From: Methanothermococcus sp. SCGC AD-155-E23
Lineage (GTDB): Archaea > AGJL01 > Methanococci > Methanococcales > Methanococcaceae
Direction: 5' to 3'
Length of the DNA stretch: 64,000 nucleotides
NCBI GenBank assembly: GCA_019561615.1
Contig: JAHEQA010000004.1
Coordinates: 42,867-106,866 of the forward strand
The notes below the pieces were generated by a model. It searched no databases. It saw only the letters and a list, made by a program, of their open reading frames with translations, and was not told where the DNA came from. Positions 6,808-15,204 of the stretch are shown here, in pieces. The translations under genes and the position numbers were made by a program. Each line of letters begins with the position of its first letter. Within the stretch, counting starts at the first letter, position 1.

Positions 6808-8967
6808 ATGAGCTCCAGAAATCTACTTTTAATCTTTATTGTTGGAGTCTCTCTTTTAAGTTGTCATGCCCTAGATGTAGAGTATAAATGGGCCTCGACA
6901 ATTCCTGTCAAGTATATACCTCTCTCCTCTATTACAACAGAGGAGGAGTTAAACTACTACCTGAACAACAAGGATATAGTTGTCTTCTACATAGACAATG
7001 AATTTAATATAAGGAGGGACGAATGGAAGCTCTACAAACTTAACATTACCAGGGTTATTCCAGAGAGGATCCCTGATTACGGAGAGTACCTCTTCGTAGA
7101 TCTGGGGAACAGTATAGTACTCTACCCTGAAGGTTTTACAACATCCACTAAAAAGTACGTCTTCCGTGATGACGATGGAGGATTGATATACTGCCCACCG
7201 AAACCTGTAAACAACACCCGCTATGTCCCTAAACATGTCCCCCCAATCTATGTAGAGGTACCAGGTAGGATTCCTGAATTTGACGGTTATGCTCTAATAG
7301 TCAACGGCACCTTTGTCCTCTACCCCAAAAAGTATGTAATTAGAGAGGAAGACGGTTCCTTAGTTTATCATCCACCTATGAACGCCAGTGGGAACAGAGA
7401 GCTTCTAGAGGTTTATGGGTATGTCGTTGAAAGGATTCCAGAGTATTACAACTACACCCTGGTCTCTACTGAGAGTATTTTTATTCTATACCCCAAGAAG
7501 TATATTGTAAGGACTGAAGATGGTACACTTATCTACAACCCACCTGTAGAGGTAAAGGAGGAGGTACCAGTATATAACATTACTACAAGGGTGATAGATG
7601 GAGAGAGAGGTATATTCGAGATCAAACCTAAGAAGATACTTATTACCTCTAACATAGATCCAGATAGCAAGGAGATACTGGACTTTGTGGGCTACTACGT
7701 CTCCGAGCACAATGGGACCTTTGCCTATATAAATAAGGTACCTCCCAGGTACAGACATACCCTTGTAACAGCTGTGGCTGTCCAGAGAGCTGTATTGGAT
7801 GAGAAGGGGGACTATATCATAGAGGTGGCAGGGCGTAAGTTAAAGGTAGACTGGAGGGACGACCAACTGCTAAATAAGAAGATAAGGCGTCTAAAGGCAC
7901 TCTCAAAACTACTGAGAATAAATATTACCTATATTTCCACAGGGGATGAACTCCTGGATATCATCGAAAATAGTGAGATAGATAGGGAAGAGTTAGAGGA
8001 GTTACTTAATACCTACTGGTTTAAAAAGAGGTTGAAGAATATCTACTTCCACACCTATGTAAGTTCCCTGGATAGAGGATACTACACCAGAGATTTGGAT
8101 ATCCTTTCCATGGGCTACTACCCAAACATATACGTCCACAAGGCACCTGAGACCTTTAAAAATGATCCAATAGGTGGTTTCTACCCAGAAACTATATCAT
8201 ATGTAGGAACTGTTAAGATGGGATACTGGGGGAAGGAGTTAAACTCTGAGAACGAGTACTATTACCATGTAAAGGATGAACCTGGTGCCGAGGAGGGGAT
8301 CACATACTGGTACTACCAGGGAAGACCTGTATCTCCAACTATGGACTTTAAGTTAAACGAGGAGAAGTACAAGTACTTCAATCACTGGTTTGTAAAGAAC
8401 TACGGTAACACCCTGACTAGAGGAGCAGATGGATTACTACTACCTTCAAGTGATAGGTATCTCCTAGATGCAGTACTTGGCAGGGACAACAAGGAGATAA
8501 ATTGGAAGCTAGACATAGAGGGGAAGGTAGAGTACATTGTAATGCCTGGAAAGGGGAAACCTGCCATAGAGGGAAAAATTACCCTTTTGAAGGTACCTGG
8601 GATATTTGAGGACCTATATGGAGTGCCCTATATAAAAGAGTGCTACATTCCTCCAGAGGAGGAGAGACCTGGAGTATATATAGGGGATATAGTAGGATAC
8701 AACTACAGTAGGTTGTACTACTGGAAGGATAACTACACCTGGATCTGTTCCTTTAGAGACTACGCCAGATGGATAAGGAACTACATAGAGAGTGGGATAT
8801 TTGTAAAGGATGATGGCAGTGTTCAACTAATAACCAGTATCCCTGTAAAGGTAACCATATACACAAAAAATGTTACCTATCCTGCAAATGTCTCTGTAGA
8901 GGAGTACAGTAAAGATCTAAACAAGGTGGTGCTCTACCTCCCAGGAGGCTCATATCAGGTAAAGTAA
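6808..8967 (+). CDS. Exported tyrosine-rich protein with three internal repeats, unknown function
   Basis: I do not recognise a family for this 719-residue protein. It has an N-terminal signal sequence (hydrophobic residues 6-22) and no later membrane segment, so it is probably secreted or wall-associated. Three repeats lie at about residues 87-131, 154-190 and 209-246. Each has the pattern R-I-P-(D/E)-(Y/F)-x2-Y, then L-Y-P-x-(G/K), then R-x(1-3)-D-G-x-L-(I/V)-Y-x-P-P. The rest is rich in Tyr, Trp and Asn with several N-x-S/T sites. A charged helical patch lies near residues 365-415. AGGTGA at the cofA stop is its ribosome-binding site, placing it in an operon with cofA. Confidence 0.75.
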   Translation: MSSRNLLLIFIVGVSLLSCHALDVEYKWASTIPVKYIPLSSITTEEELNYYLNNKDIVVFYIDNEFNIRRDEWKLYKLNITRVIPERIPDYGEYLFVDLGNSIVLYPEGFTTSTKKYVFRDDDGGLIYCPPKPVNNTRYVPKHVPPIYVEVPGRIPEFDGYALIVNGTFVLYPKKYVIREEDGSLVYHPPMNASGNRELLEVYGYVVERIPEYYNYTLVSTESIFILYPKKYIVRTEDGTLIYNPPVEVKEEVPVYNITTRVIDGERGIFEIKPKKILITSNIDPDSKEILDFVGYYVSEHNGTFAYINKVPPRYRHTLVTAVAVQRAVLDEKGDYIIEVAGRKLKVDWRDDQLLNKKIRRLKALSKLLRINITYISTGDELLDIIENSEIDREELEELLNTYWFKKRLKNIYFHTYVSSLDRGYYTRDLDILSMGYYPNIYVHKAPETFKNDPIGGFYPETISYVGTVKMGYWGKELNSENEYYYHVKDEPGAEEGITYWYYQGRPVSPTMDFKLNEEKYKYFNHWFVKNYGNTLTRGADGLLLPSSDRYLLDAVLGRDNKEINWKLDIEGKVEYIVMPGKGKPAIEGKITLLKVPGIFEDLYGVPYIKECYIPPEEERPGVYIGDIVGYNYSRLYYWKDNYTWICSFRDYARWIRNYIESGIFVKDDGSVQLITSIPVKVTIYTKNVTYPANVSVEEYSKDLNKVVLYLPGGSYQVK

Positions 8968-9045
8968 TTTTTATCTTTTTTTAAAATTTTTAAATAATAA
9001 TTTAATAGTTATTTTTAAAGTCTTTATACAGTATCCGGTGATAAC

Positions 9046-10068
9046 ATGGATGTATGGATAGATTTTACAAATTCACCCCATGTTCACTATTTTTCCCAAC
9101 TTATAAAGAGGTTTGAGAGGGAGGGAATAGAATACCTTATAACTTACAGGAGATTTAAAAACCTTGAATCTATTGTTAAACTCTACAACTATAACTCACC
9201 CCCTGTACTTGTAGGAGCCCATGGAGAGAGTTTAGAGGAGAAACTTCTAAACTCTGCAGATAGGATTATCAAGTTGACAAAGATGATAATGAAGGACAAA
9301 CCTCAGGTGGCTATTGCAAAACACTCAGTTGAACTTCCAAGGGTGGCCTTTGGTTTAAATATCCCCTCTATATTTGTGGTGGACAACGAGTATGCAGAGG
9401 CCCAGAATAGATTGACCTTACCTATAGTAGATGAGGTCATCTCCCCCCAAGGTACTAACAGGGATCTTTTAAGGAGACAGGGGGGTAGAGATTTCTTAAC
9501 CTTCGAGGGTACCTGTGAGGTGGCACATATAAACTCCAGGTTTAACAACGTACTACCTTTAGATAGGGAGATAGTGGAAAGAATAGGGTTAAGTAGGGAT
9601 CTTCCCCTTATAGTTATGAGGCCCTGTCCAAACTCCTCCTACTGCAACGGTAAGAAGGACATACTACCCTTTATCATTAAAGAGTTAAGGAGGATCATGG
9701 ACTGCAATATCGTGGTATTTCCAAGGAGTAAGAAACAGAGGAGGATGTATTCCCTTCTAGGAGTTACCATACCTGAGGTCGTAGATACCATATCCCTACT
9801 CTACTACGCCGATGCCATGGTGGGAGCAGGAGGTACTATGAATAGGGAGGCTGCAGTTATAGGGGTACCAACTGTATCCTGTTATCCTGGATGTATCCTC
9901 GGTGTAGACAACTACCTGATAGAGAGAGGTAGGATGGTACATCTAGTATCTGTGAAGGAGATTGTAAGCTACATAGAGGAGAACGTTGGGAAGAGGAGTA
10001 ACAGTATCCATCTGGAGGATCCTACAGATCTCATGTTTGAAAGGGTATGTGAATACCTGAAGAGGTAG
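9046..10068 (+). CDS. DUF354 family protein, GT-B-fold glycosyltransferase-like
   Basis: The 340-residue protein opens with MDVWIDFTNSPHVHYF, the start typical of DUF354 proteins, which resemble UDP-GlcNAc 2-epimerase and MurG-type GT-B enzymes. The C-terminal half has a glycine-rich nucleotide-sugar-binding-like motif, GAGGTMNREAAVIGVPTVS. Substrate and product are unknown; a role in surface polysaccharide or glycoprotein synthesis is plausible. GGTGATAAC precedes the ATG, and a TATA-like TTTTTAAAGTCTTTATA lies upstream, so it may start its own transcript. The UPF0280 gene follows after 6 bp. Confidence 0.75.
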   Translation: MDVWIDFTNSPHVHYFSQLIKRFEREGIEYLITYRRFKNLESIVKLYNYNSPPVLVGAHGESLEEKLLNSADRIIKLTKMIMKDKPQVAIAKHSVELPRVAFGLNIPSIFVVDNEYAEAQNRLTLPIVDEVISPQGTNRDLLRRQGGRDFLTFEGTCEVAHINSRFNNVLPLDREIVERIGLSRDLPLIVMRPCPNSSYCNGKKDILPFIIKELRRIMDCNIVVFPRSKKQRRMYSLLGVTIPEVVDTISLLYYADAMVGAGGTMNREAAVIGVPTVSCYPGCILGVDNYLIERGRMVHLVSVKEIVSYIEENVGKRSNSIHLEDPTDLMFERVCEYLKR

Positions 10069-10074
10069 GAAAGT

Positions 10075-10806
10075 ATGATGTCAAAAAAAATTTCCATTAG
10101 AGAGTCCAACATCCTTATAAAGACTGAGAATAGGGTATACATAGAGATAGCCAGGAGTATACTTCTTCGGGAGAGGTTAATCCTCGAGCACTATATAAGG
10201 AGACATCCAGAGTTTTTAACAAGTTACGAACCCCTGGAGGTTGAGGAGGACGCTCCAAGGGTTGTTAAACTTATGGCGAGATCTGGGTGGAATGCTGACG
10301 TTGGTCCTATGGCGGCAGTTGCAGGATCTATCAGTCAGATAATTGTAGAGGAGGTCTCCAAATACGGATGTAGAAATATTATCTCCAACAACGGGGGAGA
10401 TATAGCACTAAGGTCAGAGGGGGATGTTGTTGTTGGATTATACGCTGGTAATTCACCACTCTCTGATGAGATTGGGTTTAAAATAGATGGAGAGACTGAG
10501 GGTTACGGTGTATGTACCTCCTCTGGAACTGTTGGTCACTCTGTAAGTTTTGGAAACGCCGATGCTGTAGTGGTCTTTGCAGAGGAGAGTAGTATTGCAG
10601 ATGGAGCTGCCACCAGTATAGGGAACTTTGCAGTTGGTTCTCCAGAGGAGGCTATAAACAAGTGCCTTGAAAGGGCAGAGTGCATAGAAGGTATTGATGG
10701 AGTCTTTGTTGTTGTTGGAGAGTATGCAGGTAAGGTAGGGAGGATCCCCAAGTTAGTTAAAACAGATAAAAAAGTTACATATGGAGAACTCTTTGAGATG
10801 ATTTAA
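10075..10806 (+). CDS. UPF0280 family protein (ApbE-like)
   Basis: The 243-residue protein matches the archaeal UPF0280 family, which is related in fold to the flavin transferase ApbE. Visible family motifs are SGWNADVGPMAAVAGSIS, ISNNGGDIALR and CTSSGTVGHSVSFGNADAV. The function is not established; flavin or cofactor attachment is inferred from the ApbE relationship. Two adjacent in-frame ATGs (10075 and 10078) make the start uncertain by one codon. It follows the DUF354 gene by 6 bp and converges on the S19 gene. Confidence 0.82.
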   Translation: MMSKKISIRESNILIKTENRVYIEIARSILLRERLILEHYIRRHPEFLTSYEPLEVEEDAPRVVKLMARSGWNADVGPMAAVAGSISQIIVEEVSKYGCRNIISNNGGDIALRSEGDVVVGLYAGNSPLSDEIGFKIDGETEGYGVCTSSGTVGHSVSFGNADAVVVFAEESSIADGAATSIGNFAVGSPEEAINKCLERAECIEGIDGVFVVVGEYAGKVGRIPKLVKTDKKVTYGELFEMI

Positions 10807-10822
10807 AAAAGTAAAAAAGAGA

Positions 10823-11299
10823 TTATTTAATTGGTACGAACATGGATCCTCTAGTTGCCCCTACTCCTGGAGCACCATGTTTAACGATCTGTCTAGTTAG
10901 GGCAAACTCTCCCAAGTATCTCCCAATAGCCTCCTCCACTATCTTTACCTCTTTAAACTCCTTCCCGTTATGTATTCCAATGGTTAGTCCCACCATCTCA
11001 GGTATGATTATGAAGTCCCTACAGTGGGTTCTTATTACCTTAGGCTCCTTACCTCTGTTCAACAACCTCCTGGCTCTTCTAATCTTCTTCAACAACTTTC
11101 TATGCTTTGGGTTGATACCCCTTGCCAAACTTCTCAGTAAACTTCTCCTCTGTCTTGCCGGAAGAAGTTCTGCAAATTTTTTTAATGGCATCTTCTGAAG
11201 CTCCTCTAAAGTATAACCTCTGTATCTAAACTCCCCTCTTCTCCTAAGAGTTTCCTCCTTTTTTTTTCTAGCCCTTCTTCCTCCAGCCTTTTTAGCCAT
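10823..11299 (-). CDS. rps19: Small ribosomal subunit protein uS19
   Basis: The 158-residue protein ends [25 protein letters not shown], and the core motif [21 protein letters not shown] is the S19 signature (shown here only as landmarks near residues 92-112). A lysine/arginine-rich N-terminal extension is normal for archaeal S19. AAAGGTGA precedes the ATG. It is the last gene of the L3-L4-L23-L2-S19 run; L22, the usual next gene, is not adjacent. Confidence 0.95.
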   Translation of the reverse strand: MAKKAGGRRARKKKEETLRRRGEFRYRGYTLEELQKMPLKKFAELLPARQRRSLLRSLARGINPKHRKLLKKIRRARRLLNRGKEPKVIRTHCRDFIIIPEMVGLTIGIHNGKEFKEVKIVEEAIGRYLGEFALTRQIVKHGAPGVGATRGSMFVPIK

Positions 11300-11320
11300 T
11301 TTTTCACCTTTTATATTTCT

Positions 11321-12046
11321 TTACTTCCTTCTTCCTGTCCTTCTAGCAGCGATATGTCCAACCTTTCTTCCTGGAGGTGCATTTCTTGCAGTTGTAGTAG
11401 GTCTACCTACGTGCTGGTGTCTACCTCCACCGTAGGGGTGGTCTACAGCGTTCATTGCCACCCCTCTTACCCTTGGCCATACTACAGCCTTAGCCTTCAT
11501 GGCGTGGTACTTCTTACCAGCCTTTGTAAAGGGCTTCTCCTTTCTACCTCCCCCTGCAACAACACCTATTGTAGCTCTACACATTGGATGTAGTGGCTTT
11601 ATCTGACCAGAAGGAAGTTTTACCATGGTTTTTTCACTGTCGTGGGCTATTATATAGGCGTAACTTCCTCCAGATCTAACTAACTTACCACCGTCCCCAG
11701 GTATGGTCTCTATGTTGTATACAGGGATACCCTCAGGTATATGACCTATTGGCAGTACATTTCCAGGTTTTATCTCTGCCTTTACCCCACACTCTATCCT
11801 ATCGTTAACCTTCATACCCTCAGGAACTAGCATCAACTTCTCTTCACCGTTTTCAAACTTTACAGTGGCCACAGGGGCACTTCTTCCAGGGTCATGGAGT
11901 ATGTCGGTTATCACTCCAACGATCTTATCATTCTTTTCTAAATCGTCAAACTTTCTATACTTAACTCTACCTCTCCTCTTGTGGGTAGGTGAGGTATACT
12001 TTGGAGTACCTCTACCTCTATTCTGAGATATTAACCTCTTTCCCAT
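11321..12046 (-). CDS. rpl2: Large ribosomal subunit protein uL2
   Basis: The 241-residue protein has the universally conserved L2 C-terminal segment RGVAMNAVDHPYGGGRHQH. This contains the histidine near the peptidyl transferase centre, followed by the basic tail. It begins MGKRLISQNRGRGTPKY, as in archaeal L2. GGGTGATAGT is the ribosome-binding site. It lies 21 bp after L23 in the S10-type operon. Confidence 0.97.
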   Translation of the reverse strand: MGKRLISQNRGRGTPKYTSPTHKRRGRVKYRKFDDLEKNDKIVGVITDILHDPGRSAPVATVKFENGEEKLMLVPEGMKVNDRIECGVKAEIKPGNVLPIGHIPEGIPVYNIETIPGDGGKLVRSGGSYAYIIAHDSEKTMVKLPSGQIKPLHPMCRATIGVVAGGGRKEKPFTKAGKKYHAMKAKAVVWPRVRGVAMNAVDHPYGGGRHQHVGRPTTTARNAPPGRKVGHIAARRTGRRK

Positions 12047-12067
12047 ACTATCACCCTAAAAAATTAA

Positions 12068-12328
12068 TTAGTAGATACCTAGGTTAGCTGCAATCTCTCC
12101 GGCGTCGTATCCCTCCTTCAATTTAACATAGGCCTTTTTTCTCCCATCAGGTGTAATAAGTACATTCACCTTACTTACCTCCACGTTAAAGAGCTCCTCA
12201 ACAGCCCTCTTAATATCCCTCTTAGTAGCCCTCCTATCTACGTAGAATACCAACTTGTTCTCCTCCTCGATAAGTCTCATAGCCTTTTCACTTACTACAG
12301 GCATCTTGATAACGTCGAAGACATCCAT
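12068..12328 (-). CDS. rpl23: Large ribosomal subunit protein uL23
   Basis: The 86-residue protein begins [17 protein letters not shown] and contains [20 protein letters not shown], the L23 signature. It sits at the tunnel exit and helps dock SRP. Length and order (between L4 and L2) agree with archaeal homologues. GAGGTGGT precedes the ATG. Confidence 0.96.
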   Translation of the reverse strand: MDVFDVIKMPVVSEKAMRLIEEENKLVFYVDRRATKRDIKRAVEELFNVEVSKVNVLITPDGRKKAYVKLKEGYDAGEIAANLGIY

Positions 12329-12337
12329 AAGACCACC

Positions 12338-13099
12338 TCAGTGGAACCTCTCCCTTAACTTCTCTATAGCCCCTTCAGTCCAAAGTGTTAACCTTCCAGC
12401 ATCTCCTCCAGGTGCTATATGGAGTATTCCTAAACTATCTGCAGTGATTACATCTACACCTGGTAGATTTCTACAGCCTTTTATAACATCGCAGAGATCA
12501 CTTACAACTACCAACACACTCTTAGGTTTCCTGTACCTTCTCCCTCTCATCTTACCCTTTCCAGCCCTGATCTTGATACCCTCCTTAGCCCTCTCAACGT
12601 CTTTATCTAGACCTAGACTTTTAAATACCTCAAATACCTCCTTGGTCTTTGAGAGACTTTCAAACTCATTCTCTACAACTAGTGGAAGGGAGGGTACGTC
12701 ATCTATAATATGTCCTCTACTTCTTACCAACTCAGGATTTGCAGAGGCTGCTATGGCACTCATTAACGCCTTAATCCTCTCCCTCTTATTTATCCTCTCA
12801 TGGAGTATCTTCTCTACCTTAGGGGGGTGGCACCTCCTACCTCCCACAGCCTGGGGTACAAAGGCAGCCCTACCCTCCCTAGTCCTTCTCACCCTTGCCA
12901 TTCCATGCCCCTTACCTATGGACTTTGCAGAGGTCCTTTTACCAGCCATAGGATCTACTCCCTTTGGTTGCAGCCTTGCAGTAAAGGCTGAGAGAAAGGC
13001 CCTCCTTATTAAGTCAGGTCTGTACTCTGTCTCAAATATCCCAGGTAACTCTATCTCCCCCTTCTCAGAGCCATCTAGTCCATATACCTTAGCTATCAT
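12338..13099 (-). CDS. rpl4: Large ribosomal subunit protein uL4 (L4e type)
   Basis: The 253-residue protein is archaeal/eukaryotic-type L4. Landmarks are RQKG-like basic loop residues near [20 protein letters not shown] and the [11 protein letters not shown] segment, followed by a [15 protein letters not shown] core. It begins [26 protein letters not shown] precedes the ATG. It is second in the operon after L3. A long reading frame on the opposite strand here is a shadow with no family resemblance. Confidence 0.96.
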   Translation of the reverse strand: MIAKVYGLDGSEKGEIELPGIFETEYRPDLIRRAFLSAFTARLQPKGVDPMAGKRTSAKSIGKGHGMARVRRTREGRAAFVPQAVGGRRCHPPKVEKILHERINKRERIKALMSAIAASANPELVRSRGHIIDDVPSLPLVVENEFESLSKTKEVFEVFKSLGLDKDVERAKEGIKIRAGKGKMRGRRYRKPKSVLVVVSDLCDVIKGCRNLPGVDVITADSLGILHIAPGGDAGRLTLWTEGAIEKLRERFH

Positions 13100-13123
13100 T
13101 TTAACACCCTAAAAAATTATTAT

Positions 13124-14125
13124 TTAGACACCCTGTTTAGATTCCCTACTTAGGTAGGTTATCTCAGGTAATCCAAACTTATCCTCTGGGCTCCTTATGG
13201 CACTTCTCAGTACTACCAGTCTCTTTGGAGGTCCCTGAACTGAACCTTGGAGGATTACATACTTGTTTTTAATAACTCCGTAGTGTAAGAATCCTCCCTT
13301 AGGAGTTACCTCCTCTCCGTTATCTCCAATCTTCAATATCCTCTTGTTGTACTCTGTCCTTTGATGGTACCCCATCTGTCCAGCCATGGGTACAGTCCAC
13401 ATAACCCTCTTGGGAGTCCATGGTCCTATGGAACCTACGTGCCTACCTACCCCCTGTCTCTGGTGCTTTCCAAACTGTATCTTTACACCCCATCTCTTAA
13501 CAGGTCCCTGGAAACCTTTACCCTTTGTAACTGCAATTGTATCTACAAATTCACCCTCTGAGAATACATCCCTTATAGAGATAGATTTTCCTAGGATCTC
13601 CTTGGCGTAGGAGAGTCTCTCGTTGAGGTTTTTACCACCGATTCTTATCTCCAGTATCTCAGGCTTCTTCTTTGGAAGACATGTATTTTTGGGGTTTGTA
13701 TGTACTATGGCCCTTACATCCTCTATCTTGTCCACAAGTTTGTCCAACTTATCCACATCGCACTCCCTGTTCTTTGGAAGGGTTATCTTTCTAGCTAACT
13801 CCTTATCCAGGTTATCAGCCCATACCTCAGTTAAGGTCTTTAAACCCCTTGTAGTTTTCTCGTAAACCCTAATCCCTGCAACGTTAATATCTGGAGCCTC
13901 CAAGATAGTTACAGGTGTGAATACCTCCTGTCCAGCATTTGGACTATTGGGGTTGTTCTCCTTAATGAGGGCATGTGTAGTACCTGCCTTGTAGACAGGG
14001 AAGGCCTGGAGCCTTACCCTCTCCTCATCTGGCCAGGATCTTATCTTTGGGACTGGTCTCTTAGCCCTCTTCCTAGGACTAAATGCTAGAGACCCTCTAC
14101 GAGGTCTATTTCTATTCATACCCAT
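13124..14125 (-). CDS. rpl3: Large ribosomal subunit protein uL3
   Basis: Archaeal L3 of 333 residues starting [20 protein letters not shown]. The GGAGGT ribosome-binding site seven bases upstream of the ATG at 14125 fixes the start; the frame stays open 23 codons further upstream, but without a good site or conserved sequence. [13 protein letters not shown] and [13 protein letters not shown] are the L3 signature regions. It is the first gene of the L3-L4-L23-L2-S19 operon. A TATA box at 14237-14248 implies a 5' leader of roughly 85 nt that contains an inverted repeat. Confidence 0.96.
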   Translation of the reverse strand: MGMNRNRPRRGSLAFSPRKRAKRPVPKIRSWPDEERVRLQAFPVYKAGTTHALIKENNPNSPNAGQEVFTPVTILEAPDINVAGIRVYEKTTRGLKTLTEVWADNLDKELARKITLPKNRECDVDKLDKLVDKIEDVRAIVHTNPKNTCLPKKKPEILEIRIGGKNLNERLSYAKEILGKSISIRDVFSEGEFVDTIAVTKGKGFQGPVKRWGVKIQFGKHQRQGVGRHVGSIGPWTPKRVMWTVPMAGQMGYHQRTEYNKRILKIGDNGEEVTPKGGFLHYGVIKNKYVILQGSVQGPPKRLVVLRSAIRSPEDKFGLPEITYLSRESKQGV

Positions 14126-14143
14126 AGGTATAACCTCCAAAAA

Positions 14144-14174
14144 TTGTTGATAAATTAATAAAAAATTGTCAACA
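14144..14174 (-). promoter_or_regulatory. Inverted repeat in the 5' leader of the L3 operon
   Basis: TGTTGA and TCAACA, separated by 18 AT-rich bases, lie immediately upstream of the L3 ribosome-binding site and could form a hairpin in the leader RNA. The stem is only 6 bp, so this is a weak candidate for translational control of the operon. Confidence 0.3.
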
Positions 14175-14236
14175 GGTGTTTTTAGAGGTTGCAAAAAAGA
14201 CGGTGGTGATATCTTTAATGTTTAGGGAATTTTGTT

Positions 14237-14248
14237 CTATATAAATTT
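14237..14248 (-). promoter_or_regulatory. TATA box of the ribosomal protein operon
   Basis: On the minus strand the sequence AAATTTATATAG is a good archaeal TATA box about 112 bp upstream of the L3 start codon. Confidence 0.55.
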
Positions 14249-14325
14249 AACCCATAAAATATTAATAGCCTCTGACACCCATAAGAATAGATTTAAGTGT
14301 GGTATATAAAACTTTTGGTGAGATA

Positions 14326-14919
14326 ATGGAAAAAATAGACCTAATGGAGTACTTTGAAAAAAAGGACAGTACCAGGGAGGAGATACTTAAGATCTACAGG
14401 GAGATAGTGAGGGACTGTGCCATGAATATCCGCCATGTCCAAAAGATGAAGAGGGATGAGATATCCTTTGAGGTGGTGGATAAACTTAGAAAGCTGGAGG
14501 AGTTGACAAGTGAGTACTACGACTTTGGGAAGTATCTAAACCTACCTCAGCAGGAGTACGTGGAGTTCCAGGTGTTCTACAATATAGTATTTGAGAACAG
14601 ATACCTGGAGTACCACGAATTGGAGGTAGAGGTTAAACCTGAGAATTACATCCTAGGGATCTGTGATGTAGTGGGGGAGTTGAGAAGGATGGTGTTGGAG
14701 TCTATAAAAAATGACGACATTGAGAGTGCCGAGAGATACTACAGGTTCATGGAGAAGATATACGACGAGGTGATAAAGTACGACTACTACTATGTAATTG
14801 AGGGTCTAAGAAAGAAACAGGATATGTGTAGGGGTATCCTGGAAAGGACCTATGGAGACCTAGTTACCTTCGTGGAGAATTTGAAGTTGAGGAGGGAACT
14901 GGAGAAGGTGAGGAGTTAA
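14326..14919 (+). CDS. Translin family protein
   Basis: This 197-residue protein looks entirely helical. It carries the translin-like block YILGICDVVGELRRMV (about residues 107-122) and a C-terminal GDLVTFVENLKLRRELE that resembles the translin nucleic-acid-binding end. Archaeal translins form ring-shaped oligomers that bind RNA or single-stranded DNA; the role in methanogens is not known. The ATG at 14326 is chosen because GGTGAG lies just upstream; the frame opens 9 codons earlier without a site. It stands alone between the divergent ribosomal operon and the convergent tRNA-Ile. A TATA-like GTATATAAAA about 25 bp before the ATG suggests a very short leader. Confidence 0.72.
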   Translation: MEKIDLMEYFEKKDSTREEILKIYREIVRDCAMNIRHVQKMKRDEISFEVVDKLRKLEELTSEYYDFGKYLNLPQQEYVEFQVFYNIVFENRYLEYHELEVEVKPENYILGICDVVGELRRMVLESIKNDDIESAERYYRFMEKIYDEVIKYDYYYVIEGLRKKQDMCRGILERTYGDLVTFVENLKLRRELEKVRS

Positions 14920-14970
14920 TATTTTTTTATTGTAATGATACATTTAAATGAATGGATATAAAAGATAATA

Positions 14971-14975
14971 AAAAA
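14971..14975 (-). terminator. T-tract after tRNA-Ile
   Basis: On the minus strand the encoded CCA is followed by TA and then five T residues, then further T-rich sequence. Confidence 0.45.
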
Positions 14976-14977
14976 TA

Positions 14978-15055
14978 TGGTAGGGCAGCGGGGATTTGAA
15001 CCCCGGACCACTCGGTTATCAGCCGAGCACTCTAACCAGGCTGAGCTACTGCCCT
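14978..15055 (-). tRNA. trnI: tRNA-Ile (anticodon GAT)
   Basis: Reading the minus strand, acceptor AGGGCAG pairs with CTGCCCT. D stem GCTC pairs with GAGT (one G-U pair). The anticodon stem CTCGG/CCGAG holds loop CTGATAA (anticodon GAT), and the T arm is CGGGG-TTCAAAT-CCCCG. A73 is at 14981 and CCA is encoded at 14978-14980. There is no intron. Confidence 0.95.
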
Positions 15056-15094
15056 ACATCCACTGGAACTGTGCATGATTTAATAAGTAGAAGT

Positions 15095-15110
15095 AGTATA
15101 TAAACTTTTT
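15095..15110 (-). promoter_or_regulatory. BRE/TATA promoter of tRNA-Ile
   Basis: The minus-strand sequence AAAAAGTTTATATACT lies about 40-55 bp upstream of the mature tRNA 5' end and fits an archaeal BRE/TATA element. It is less like the CCGAAAAATATATATA box used by the other tRNA genes here. Confidence 0.6.
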
Positions 15111-15204
15111 TATAATTGGTTAATTTAAATATTCAAAATTATCGAAATATAGCTTTTTATTAAGATTGGGGTTATCATTTTATTAAAAAGGTAGCGGTGT
15201 AAGG

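Noticed and set aside
12255..13112. Long plus-strand frame opposite L4
   Set aside because: It is antisense to a certain ribosomal protein gene and its translation is Ser/Leu/Pro-rich shadow sequence.
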